Source: Anthoceros angustus
Taxonomy: Eukaryota > Streptophyta > Anthocerotopsida > Anthocerotales > Anthocerotaceae
Reading direction: 5' to 3'
NCBI GenBank assembly: GCA_010909165.1
Contig: MU008182.1
Location: 124,001 to 188,000 of the forward strand
Length of the DNA stretch: 64,000 nt
Below the pieces are notes generated by a model, which had not been told where the DNA came from, did no database searches, and worked only from the letters and a program-made list of their open reading frames with translations. Below are positions 43,444-52,708 of this stretch, one piece after another; the stretch's first letter is position 1; every line of letters begins with the position of its first letter. Made by a program: the position numbers and the translations under genes.

Positions 43444-44214
43444 AGTCTGCTCCAAACCAAAGCTTACATTGCTTTAAGACTAGTGTCGGCAAATCGAAGC
43501 GAGCTGCACAGGATAGACGTGATGAAAGCTCAGGCATCAAGAAAATAATTTCGCTCAGGCTACCGAGGGGAACTAAGTTCGGCTACATTCGTGCCCGCCC
43601 CAGATGTATCTAACTCTACAGGCTCTAAAGGTATGGGACATAATTTGGTGGTTCATTAATTATTCGTTCAACCAAATTTGTCCAGAGCACATTCTCTGTC
43701 AGCTCTTCATTGGCGTTGAAGGAGGCGGCTGGTCCAGGGAACCCCCGCGACAGGGCTCGCCTGCTCGTCACCCGCGCTCGCTGCTCGTCTTACAGGTGGG
43801 ATACGTATTATACGTGTTGTGGAGATGTGGGGCGAGATTCTGTCACACTTACGACGGCACAAGTTGGTGCAAGCGAGATCGGCACTGTTATCGAGCGGGA
43901 TGGTCATGCCAGGACGAGATGTGTGGGTACGCGGACAGATTTTCCAGCGATGGTCGTTGCCAGGAGCATTTGTGGCAACATTTTTTTCTGGACCCCACCT
44001 TGTGGTGGGACAACAGACGAGATGACAAGAGCTTCAGTTCGCCTAACTTCTTGTGTAAGGGGTCCGGCGAGGTCCTGTGGTTGAACAGCATGTTTAAGCC
44101 AGCTTGGGTTGATGAGCAGCTCATTTTCTTGGATATTCTGGTGGATCATGGTGCCTCTCTTTCAAGTCGAGCTCTCCAGATGAGCCTGAAGCTGGCAGGC
44201 GTGGAGGATCGGAA
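43444..44214. other. Divergent upstream region between DCD gene and PPR pseudogene
   Basis: This should hold the DCD promoter and 5' UTR on the minus side. On the plus side a 207-codon open frame (43604-44227) overlaps the PPR start, but it is Cys/Trp/Arg-rich and resembles no domain; the other two frames are also partly open. It may be the decayed N-terminal part of the PPR gene. Confidence 0.35.
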
Positions 44215-46214
44215 ATGGGCGTCGTGACAGATTCTGCCTTTTCTCAGTCTCTGTTTTGCGCCGTGCTAAAACCGTGTGCAGCGACGAAGGACTTCGTTGC
44301 GGGGCGACGAGTTCATGACCGCATTGTCAAACTTGGGTACGAGTCGAATGCATACTTGGGGAACCATATATTGCGCATGTATGCATGTGGAGGTAAGCAG
44401 CAGGAGGCCATGGATGTGTTCACCAGGGTAGGCAAACCTGATGCCTTCATGTGGTTTTTCATAACCTCTCCTTATGGTAAACATGGGAAACCCTAGGAGG
44501 CCATACAACTTTACCATGAGATGCGTAGGTCAGGGGTGAAGGCGGATGCTCATGTCTTTATATCTGCCTTTTAAGCTGTGCATTTGCTGCCGACTTGGAA
44601 TCTGGCAGAAAAGTGCACTGGGATGTGTTGCACAGTGGCATGCCTGTTTTACTTGTTTGTTGGCACCTGCCTGGTGGACATGTAAGCAAATTGTGGTGAA
44701 CTAGAAGATGCACAAAGGGTTTTTGACAGCTTGGCCACAAAAGCTGTGGTGACTTGGACGGCCCTGCTTGCTACTTGGACGGGTATGCAAATCATGGGTT
44801 CGGCCAAGAGGCACTTGTTCTGTATGGACAAATGGAGCAGGAGGGCCTGATTGTGGCTGATCTTGTGACTTGTGGTTGCCTTCTGAAGGCCTGTGCAAGC
44901 GCTGGTGCCATACAGAAGGGCACGCAGCTCTACCCACAGATTATGGAAGGGGACAGCTGCATGACACAGTGTTGGGCAACTGCCTGAAATTTCATTTTTA
45001 TGAAAAATATCATTTCTGGCCAACATGTATGCAAAATGTGGTGAACTCAAAGATGCACGCCAGGTTTTTGACAGCTTGGCCACAAAATGTGGTGACATGG
45101 ACGGCACTGATTGCCGGGTCTGCACAGCGAGGACCTGGCCAAGAGGCGCTTGTTCTGTATGAACAAATGGAGCAGGAGTGCCTCATTGTAGCTGACCATG
45201 TCACTTTTGCTTGCCTTCTCAAGGCCTGTACAGGATTTGAGCTAGGAGCTCATCTGTGGACCTAACAGGCTAAGCGCTGGTGCCTTGCAGTAGGGCGAGC
45301 AGCTGCACTCGCAGATTGTGGAAATATCGCTGCCAGATAACTGTTTACTGGTGGGCAACTGCATACAGTGCTGGACATGTATGAAAAATGTGGTGAACTG
45401 GGCAGTGGTTGCTGGGTTTTTGACAGCTTGTCCACACAGGATGTGGTGATAGGACGGCTGTGATTGCTGGGTATGCAAATCATGGGCTCAGCCAAGAGGC
45501 TATTGTTCTGTCTCGACATCTGGAGCAGGGCCCTGATTGTGGCTGACCATGTTACTTTAGCTTGACTCCTGAAGGCCTGTGCAAATGCTGTTGCCTTGCA
45601 GGGCAGGCAGCTGCACTCACAGATTGTAGAAAAGAGGACTGCTAGATAACGTCCTGGTGGGCAACTGTCCGGTGGGTATGTATGCAAAATGTGGTGAACC
45701 GGACGATGCTCGCCGTGCTTTTGACAGCTTGGCCACTGAGGAGCTGTTAGTTGCCGGTATCCAGCCTGATGGTGCTACTTTTACTTGCCTGCCAGTAGCC
45801 TGCAGTCATGAGGTACTTGTCCACGATGGTTGCAAGCACTTTGACTCCATAGCTGAACAGCATGGCATCAAACCTACTGTTGAGCATTACAGTTGCATGA
45901 TGATCGTCTTGAGGCGGGCTATCTAGATGAGGGAGAGAACATGCTCTTGTGATATGAGAGCCAAATCATTGTTGTGGGTTGACTTCTTTATTGAATGCCT
46001 GCAAGATCAGGGAGATATTGAGAGGGTGAGACGGTGTTTTCAAAGTCTCGTTAAACTGGAACCTCAGAGTGCGTCCGCATGTGTGCCCATGGCCAATGCC
46101 TACGCAGATGGAGGTAGGTGGACCGATGTGCAGAGGATTGAAACACAGAGAATGGTAGCAGGAGCTAACAGAAACCGGGCAGTGGCGACCATTGAGGAAA
46201 GGAGCAGCCACTGA
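44215..46214 (+). pseudogene. PLS-class PPR gene with E-type tail, decayed
   Basis: Repeat motifs can be followed across all three frames: AGRRVHDRIVKLGYESNAYL then GNHILRMYACGGKQQEAMDV, CGELEDAQRVFDSLATKAVV, GFGQEALVLYGQMEQEGLIV, LLKACASAGAIQKGTQL, MYAKCGELKDARQVFDSLAT, and YAKCGEPDDARRAFDSLATE. The tail (GIKPTVEHYSCMMIV, then ERVRRCFQSLVKLEPQSASA and NAYADGGRWTDVQRI) is an E-domain. No DYW domain follows. At least eight frameshifts or stops occur, with intact frames rarely exceeding 90 codons. Functional members bind organellar RNA for C-to-U editing or processing. No introns are visible, as is usual for PPR genes. Several repeats are nearly identical to each other, pointing to internal repeat expansion before decay. 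Confidence 0.85.
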
Positions 46215-46689
46215 CTGAGAAGGAGAAGGAAGATGTGCTTTGTGGGCATTGCTGAGAAGTTAGCTCTGGCATTTGGTCTCTTCAACACTCCCAGTGGGAC
46301 CCCTCTGGTGGTGACGTAGAATCGATGCAAGTGCAGTTACTGTGCCAAATAGGACTCACATAAAGCTGCCCTTTGGCTGCTTTCTGGTGCCTTGTAGCTA
46401 GCTTGGCCTTGCCGTATTAAGACCCAGATCCTGCCGTGATCGCCCACCTTGAAGAGAGAAAGCTCAAACGACGCTGGAGTCTCGGGCCTAGAGGCAAGCA
46501 TAATGTCTCAAGTGGAAGTGACCTGCACTGGCCATTTATTAATCTAAATTGACTGCTACACTAATGACTTACAGTAAAATGGACAGCTAGCATAATGTTC
46601 TTTTACTAGACTAATTTAAGACCGCTTTCACCTGGCAATCACCTAGAACAAGCTTGACATTTAGAGCTGTGCAGATCAGGCCATTGTTC

Positions 46690-47440
46690 TTCATCAGGCC
46701 AAGTACATTAGGGAGACTCTTCGACGTTTCCATCTTGACCAGGCCAAGCCTGTCTCAACTCCCGGGGTTGCAGGCGTGAAACTTACTTCCGAACAGAGCC
46801 CTGTTACAAATGATGAACGAGCTGCCATCGCCATGCAATTGGTTGTCTCAACTATGTTGGCTGTTGGACCCACTCGGATATCCAATATGCTGTCAGCTCC
46901 ATCTCTCAATCCCTCGACAACCCTGGACAGGAGCACTGGCGTGTTGTTAAATGCATTCTGCGCTATTTGAAAGGTGTTCTGCATTATGGGCTATGCTACA
47001 AGGGGAGAGAAGAGACTACCACATGTGGTTTTGCAGACGCTCATTGGGCCGCTTGACGAAGAAGCATTTCCGCATACTGCTTCACTCTATCAAATGGAGC
47101 CATCAACTGGAGTTCGAAGGAACAAGTCTCTGATAACGGAGGCAGAATATATACAAGGCTTTAATGGATGCCGCTAAGGAAGCACTTTGGGAAAGCAGTT
47201 TCCTTCATGGTTTAGGTTTCACGCAACTTGTCCCTGGTCATTCATTGTGACAAGATGTCCACCATAGCCATGATTTGCTAACCTCGCTTCCATGCTCGTA
47301 CCAAATACATCGAGGTGAAACATCTTTATATCAGATATAGAAGCGGAAGAATGTCAAGATTGAGTACATCCACACGGTCGAACAACTGCTGATGTGCTGT
47401 AAACATCCACCTACTCACAAGCACACCTTGCACATGGAAT
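46690..47440 (+). pseudogene. copia-C RT-RNase H fragment, copy 1
   Basis: The plus strand encodes KYIRETLRRFHLDQAKPVST, SDIQYAVSSISQSLDNPG, LRYLKGVLHYGLCYKGREET and TCGFADAHW, then breaks. This is the C-terminal end of copia reverse transcriptase and the start of RNase H. Deletions after the DAHW motif and stops make this copy worse than the copy at 48378. Similar sequence is not present in copia-A or copia-B, so it is a third family. Confidence 0.75.
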
Positions 47441-48377
47441 CACCGGGGCTTAGTGCCTATCCCTCACTTCTGCAGTAAGGGTTCCCGCAGTGTCGTCTGT
47501 TGAGCTCCAGTCACCCTTCCTGCCCACACAACACACAGAGGATTCGGCCAGGGTGCCCTTTTGCAAGCAAGCTATAGTGGATGAAGCTCCAAGTCTAACC
47601 TAATCCCATTACATTGCAGCTCAACGATGGACCTGTTTTCATGTTTACGTGGCGGCAACATGGCCAGGCTCCTCCGAGCACAGCCTCCACTGCCTCTGCT
47701 CGACTGGATATGTCCCTCGCAGATATGGATAGTTCTTTGGCGTTGAGGCTAGCGTTCGTGCGTTCTACATTGTGTCTCTCGCTCCTCCGTCCATCTGGTG
47801 GAGGTAGGTGGACCGATGTGCAGAGGATTGAAACACAGAGAATGGTAGCAGGAGCTAACAGAAACCGGGCAGTGGCGACCATTGAGGAAAGGAGCAGCCA
47901 CTGACTGAGAAGGAGAAGGAAGATGTGCTTTGTGGGCATTGCTGAGAAGTTAGCTCTGGCATTTGGTCTCTTCAACACTCCCAGTGGGACCCCTCTGGTG
48001 GTGACGTAGAATCGATGCAAGTGCAGTTACTGTGCCAAATAGGACTCACATAAAGCTGCCCTTTGGCTGCTTTCTGGTGCCTTGTAGCTAGCTTGGCCTT
48101 GCCGTATTAAGACCCAGATCCTGCCGTGATCGCCCACCTTGAAGAGAAAGCTCAAACGACGCTGGAGTCTCAGGCCTAGAGGCAAGCATAATGTCTCAAG
48201 TGGAAGTGACCTGCACTGGCCATTTATTAATCTAAATTGACTGCTACACTAATGACTTACAGTAAAATGGACAGCTAGCATAATGTTCTTTTACTAGACT
48301 AATTTAAGACCGCTTTCACCTGGCAATCACCTAGAACAAGCTTGACATTTAGAGCTGTGCAGATCAGGCCATTGTTC

Positions 48378-49190
48378 TTCATCAGGCCAAGTACATTAGG
48401 GAGACTCTTCGACGTTTCCATCTTGACCAGGCCAAGCCTGTCTCAACTCCCGGGGTTGCAGGCGTGAAACTTACTTCCGAACAGAGCCCTGTTACAAATG
48501 ATGAACGAGCTGCCATCGCCATGCAATTGGTTGTCTCAACTATGTTGGCTGTTGGACCCACTCGGATATCCAATATGCTGTCAGCTCCATCTCTCAATCC
48601 CTCGACAACCCTGGACAGGAGCACTGGCGTGTTGTTAAATGCATTCTGCGCTATTTGAAAGGTGTTCTGCATTATGGGCTATGCTACAAGGGGAGAGAAG
48701 AGACTACCACATGTGGTTTTGCAGACGCTCATTGGGCCACTGACCCTGACACACGAAGAAGCATTTCCGCATACTGCTTCACTCTGTCAAATGGAGCCAT
48801 CAACTGGAGTTCGAAGGAACAAGTCTCTGTTAACGGAGGCAGAATATATACAAGGCTTTAATGGATGCCGCTAAGGAAGCACTTTGGGAAAGCAGTTTCC
48901 TTCATGGTTTAGGTTTCACGCAACTTGTCCCTACAGTCATTCATTGTGACAAGATGTCCACCATAGCCATGACTGCTAACCCTCGCTTCCATGCTCGTAC
49001 CAAATACATCGAGGTGAAACATCTTTATATCAGGCAGTATAGAGCAGAAGAATGTCAAGATTGAGTACATCCACACAGATCAGAACACTGCTGATGTGCT
49101 CGCCAAACATCCACCTACTCACAAGCACACCTTGCACATGGAATCACTGGGGCTTAGTGCCTATCCCTCACTTCTGCAGTAAGGGTTCCC
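48378..49190 (+). pseudogene. copia-C RT-RNase H fragment, copy 2
   Basis: Here RNase H reads further: TTTCGFADAHWATDPDTRRS, ISAYCFTLSNGAINWSSKEQ, then after a frame change MDAAKEALWESSFLHGLGFT, QLVPTVIHCDKMSTIAMTAN, FHARTKYIEVKHLYIRQY. The end is HTDQNTADVLAKHPPTHKHT and GLSAYPSLLQ-stop near 49180. It needs at least three frame changes. The polypurine tract and LTR start that would follow are at 49651. Confidence 0.8.
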
Positions 49191-49342
49191 GCAGTGTCGT
49201 CTGTTGAGCTCCAGTCACCCTTCCTGCCCACACAACACACAGAGGATTCGGCCAGGGTGCCCTTTTGCAAGCAAGCTATAGTGGATGAAGCTCCAAGTCT
49301 AACCTAATCCCATTACATTGCAGCTCAACGATGGACCTGTTT

Positions 49343-49600
49343 TCATGTTTCTGGCGGCAGCGGCGACATGGCGGCGTAATTGAGCTCCTCCACGAGCACA
49401 GCCTCCCTGGGCCTCTGCTCCGACTCTGCGGATATGTCCCTCGCAGATATGGATAGTTGCTGAGGCGCGTTGAGGCTAGCGTTCGTGGGCCGTTGCCCTT
49501 CTGTTGTGTCTCCTCTGCTCCTCCGTCCATGCTGGTACAGGAGGTAGATGGCGATCGTGAAGGCGCAGAGAGCCAAGCATTGAACCAGCGATCCCGCCAT
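49343..49600 (-). other. Small ORF with an N-terminal membrane segment
   Basis: An 85-residue frame starts MAGSLVQCLALCAFTIAIYL, a plausible signal anchor, followed by basic and polar sequence (SISARDISAESEQRPREAVL). In the duplicated copy at about 47790-47660 only part of the frame survives (TNASLNA, LSISARDIS). I see no family resemblance. It may be a small host gene or chance. Confidence 0.25.
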
Positions 49601-49650
49601 CGCACTTTTGCATGCTGCTCATTCTGCTTACTAACAGCGTGTTATGCTTA

Positions 49651-49860
49651 CGGGGGAGTGTTTGAAGGCCAATTAGTTATGTTAAGCATACCAGCAGTTA
49701 GTGATTAGTTATTGATTAATATTTGGTAACATGAACAGTCATGACCCAAATTTAACTTTGTATAAGACATACATTCTTCATTTTATTAATCACTTGTTCT
49801 AAGACAATTTGTTGTCGCTAGAGTGCTCCGACTTCTCACAAGACTATGACAACAATTCAC
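49651..49860 (+). mobile_element. copia-C polypurine tract and start of 3' LTR
   Basis: CGGGGGAG at 49651-49658 followed by TGTTTGAAGGCC at 49659 is the standard polypurine tract and LTR start of plant copia elements. A TATA-like TTTGTATAAG lies near 49757. It completes the 3' side of the copia-C fragment at 48378-49190. The LTR's far end is not obvious; I place it loosely near 49860. Confidence 0.65.
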
Positions 49861-49929
49861 ACAAGTGCAAGCAAGATAATATCAGGGTGAAGAATATTAC
49901 CAGATTTGAATGCAATAATTGATTTGTAG

Positions 49930-50100
49930 GTGTTCCCAACAAAAGCATTTGCCTGTGCAAGGTGTGGAGACCTTAGTACTAACCATTGTATGTTGTTGTG
50001 TGATAGGTGCAAAGACGGTTGGCATATTTTTTGCCTAGAACCTCAATTGGATGCAGTGCTTGATAGGCAATGGTTTTGTCCAATGTGTATTATAATTTAA
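49930..50100 (+). CDS. Orphan PHD finger, partial
   Basis: A short open stretch (TAG at 49927, TAA at 50098) reads VFPTKAFACARCGDLSTNHC, MLLCDRCKDGWHIFCLEP, then QLDAVLDRQWFCPMCIII-stop. Cys and His spacing (CARC, LLCDRC, WHIFC, WFCPMC) fits a complete Cys4-His-Cys3 PHD zinc finger, the module that reads histone H3 tails. No start codon or other domain is evident. A preceding TTTGTAG could serve as a splice acceptor, making this a last exon. Some transposable elements also carry PHD fingers. It is too short to name a gene. Confidence 0.6.
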   Translation: MFPTKAFACARCGDLSTNHCMLLCDRCKDGWHIFCLEPQLDAVLDRQWFCPMCIII

Positions 50101-50105
50101 TATGT

Positions 50106-50345
50106 AATGAAAGAATTTGAAGGCGGACGTAATGTTAGTCTGGAGAATTTTGTTAATCTGTCTTTTCAACGAAAGTTGGTAAGATAAAGTGAGAGAATTT
50201 GAAGGTGAATGTAATGTTGTGGAGAATTTTGTTAATTTCTCTTTTCAACGAAAATTTGTAAGATAAAATGAGACAATTTGAAGGTGAATATAATGTTGTG
50301 TGGAGAATTTTGTTAATCTGCTTTGTCAACCAAAGTTAAGCAGCG
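50106..50345. repeat. About 85-bp tandem repeat, three units
   Basis: AATTTGAAGG(C/T)G(G/A)A through GGAGAATTTTGTTAAT and CTTTTCAACGAAA(G/A)TT recurs three times with period about 85. Units differ by a few substitutions and indels. It directly follows the PHD stop codon. Confidence 0.85.
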
Positions 50346-50504
50346 ATTAAGGGGAGGGGAGAGAGGGGAGGGGGAAGGAGAAGTGACCCAAGAGTATATA
50401 GAATGTTTTGCACTCATCTTGAGGGAAAAAGCTAACAAAATTTGGGTCCTTCGTTCAAAGTATATTGTGAGCCAATATTAATAGGTGGCTTCCTCACTAG
50501 AAAT

Positions 50505-50542
<38 letters not shown>

Positions 50543-50625
50543 CTTATATATAACTTATATATATAATTATATATATATAAGAAACTTTTATATAACTTAT
50601 ATGAAAGAAACTTTGTTGAATAAAA
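50505..50625. repeat. AT dinucleotide tract and TATATAAC repeats
   Basis: A run of about sixteen AT units is followed by imperfect ACTTATATATAAC copies. There is no coding content. The tract is a simple repeat and prone to length error. Confidence 0.9.
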
Positions 50626-50639
50626 GATATTCATAAGCA

Positions 50640-51055
50640 AGAAAAAACACAACAGTTGCTGGTTGTAGGTCCTGAGGCGGTGATTTGATGGAGCAGCGCA
50701 GGAGCGGCGCGGTTGCTACCAGAGTTGGTGATTGAGGAAGCGCTAGTCGTGGAAAGGCGCTGAGAAAGGAGTAGTGGGCAATCACAGGGCGGTCCGCGCC
50801 ACGCCATAGGGAGTGATCCTACCGGTGGTAGGAAGGGTCCCTACGTGCGTAGCAACACTAACCTATTGCCGTAGAGAGTGGACCTACAGTCGTAGGGAAT
50901 CGTTGTAGGTCCGGAAGCGGTGTTTGACGGAGCAGCATGGTGAGCCGTCGCTACTACCTATGGAGCGAGTTGAGGTCGCCCTAGCTATGTGAGGGGGCTT
51001 GGGGGTGTAAAGAGGTGTGTGGTTTGTGCCTTGGATACTAGTGAGCTGACAATTA
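50640..51055. repeat. Two diverged direct repeats beginning GTTGTAGGTCC
   Basis: GTTGTAGGTCCTGAGGCGGT followed by GATTTGATGGAGCAGC near 50660, and GTTGTAGGTCCGGAAGCGGT followed by GTTTGACGGAGCAGC near 50902, are copies about 240 bases apart. Nothing coding is visible. CTACGTGCGTAG and similar short palindromes occur between them. Confidence 0.6.
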
Positions 51056-51207
51056 AGAGTCTTCTAGGACGAAACCTATTGTACTTAGCGACAAGAGTCT
51101 TCTAGGACGAAACCTATTGTACTTAGCGACAAGAGTCTTCTAGGACGAAACCTATTGTACTTAGCGACAAGAGTCTTCTAGGACGAAACCTATTGTACTT
51201 AGCGACA
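51056..51207. repeat. 38-bp minisatellite, four near-identical units
   Basis: The unit GAGTCTTCTAGGACGAAACC plus TATTGTACTTAGCGACAA occurs four times head to tail with no internal change that I can see; the last unit ends one base early. Perfect identity suggests recent expansion. Confidence 0.95.
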
Positions 51208-51837
51208 GTGGGATAAGTGTGGCCACTATAGGGTGATCTTGGGGGTCTGGGGTTTTCCTTCCACACTTGGGATGGTTATGGACAATGATGCCGACCCATC
51301 CCCCGTTGCTCCGTTCCTTGAATGCCTGGTTCCTAGCTCCCCTCCCGCCTCCTCGGGTACGAATGCAGTTCACCTGTCATCTCCCTCCCCGTCACCATCC
51401 CCCCCCTCCTCCGTCCCTCCCTCTCTCACTCCTTCCCTTCCTTCCCCTTTCTGCTGCTGTACTTCCTAGGGATGCCTCGTTTCCCCATGGTGTCAGTCGT
51501 CAATTGTTGGTGTATTTTCGAGCACCTGTGGGCAAGCTCAACGCGCTGAAATCCGAATCCGCCAGATCTTGTCGGAGGATGCCACCAAACTATCACTTGA
51601 GGATCTTCATGATGGACTTGCGCTACTCTCAAATGCTGCATTAGTCCTTCTCCTACATGATGCGATTCAAGTGAAAATCTAGTGTTTGGCTACTCTCCCT
51701 CTAGAGTAATATGACCCATCGGAGGTGGACGCTCATTCTGAGTAAGGCACCCTTATTTGCTTACGATAGTGTATTCTAGCGGTTATGTGCAGTCGCCTTC
51801 TCGCGACTCCCTTCCCTGACCTATCCAGATTCATCAA
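51208..51837. other. No gene recognised
   Basis: C-rich DNA (CCCCGTCACCATCCCCCC near 51390) with open frames on both strands but no domain. It ends where the duplicated PLL 3' flank begins. Confidence 0.35.
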
Positions 51838-52708
51838 CCTTCTCATAGTTTATGATGTGGTTGCTATGCACACTGAGGCACTAGCCTCCCACAAACCGGA
51901 TCTATGGATGCCCTTAGCCGTTTGGTGAAGTGCAATCGCTGACCTTAACCGGCACCCCACCCCTCCTAAGATAGAGTTTTTTCTCCTCTCACACCTCCCC
52001 TAGGCTGTTCCAGCTTGCACAATTTTCGGTCCATGGATGAAACTACAAGACCCAACAAATTTGTTTTCGGGATCTATTATCAAAAACATCAAGAACATTG
52101 GCCCAGTGTTCTAGGGTGAAGTGAGCAAGTTTGGGTGTGGTGTTGTTTTACACGGTCCAGAGCCCCAGGGGGTCTAGAACTCACGCGAAACTGCTGCAAC
52201 ACACCAGGCACTAGGATTGTCCCGGCTCTTCGTGCATTGCTTCTAATTGTTCTTTATGTACAAACTCAAACCAACATAACTTGCAGAGGATCAGCCAATG
52301 TAATTTGGCGTGGTTCCATTAACTGAGGAAAGACCATGTCGGCCGTAGCCGACAAGGGTAGGCCTAGAGTGAAGAACTGAGTCTTGTTGCCGCTTAGCCA
52401 AGCCTTGTTCTACACCCGAACAAACGTGACCCTTGACCGTGTGTCCAAGAGCATCACCAGAATGCCGACACCCGGATATAGCAAACTTGGGTTGAGTGAC
52501 CTATAGTGAAGACGGATGACTTCTCACTGAAGCAGATGCATGATCAGAACATGAATTATTCTGATGAGGTTTTCATAGCAACCTCAGTTATTAAAGTTCA
52601 GAAAATGAATAATCACATATAGCTCGAGCCTCAAACATGCCAGAATAGCAGCCCAGTAGCCGACCTTTCCAACCCTATATACTTTCATCACAATATCCAG
52701 TAGCAAAC
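51838..52708 (-). repeat. PLL 3' flank, original copy of block Y
   Basis: This is the sequence downstream of the PLL stop codon. Bases 51838-52670 recur at about 54931-55754 (block Y2) with a 3087-base offset that shortens by small indels. The plus-strand frame 52135-52326 is repeated at 55222-55413 only because the whole block is. No independent gene is evident. Confidence 0.85.

Larger units (their letters stand above)
46111..49560 (+). repeat. Large direct duplication, 1688-base offset
   Basis: Copy 1 runs from about 46111 to 47797 and copy 2 from 47799 to about 49560. Each contains the PPR E-tail end (GGTGGACCGATGTGCAGAGG), a non-coding stretch, a copia-C pol fragment and the following flank. 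Matching landmarks lie exactly 1688 apart over most of the length (for example 46776 and 48464). The copies differ mainly by small deletions; copy 2 retains ACTGACCCTGACACACGAAG, which copy 1 lost in part. The junction occurs at a shared GGAGGTAG. Confidence 0.9.

Noticed and set aside
43604-44227. 207-residue ORF upstream of the PPR pseudogene taken as a gene
   Set aside because: It has no recognisable domain, all three frames are partly open, and it overlaps the PPR start. It was kept only as an intergenic note.
46694-46984. 96-residue minus-strand ORF duplicated at 48382-48672
   Set aside because: It is antisense to the copia-C reverse transcriptase, and it is duplicated only because the whole block is.
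52135-52326. 63-residue plus-strand ORF identical to 55222-55413
   Set aside because: Conservation is explained by recent duplication of the PLL 3' flank. There is no domain or coding signal.
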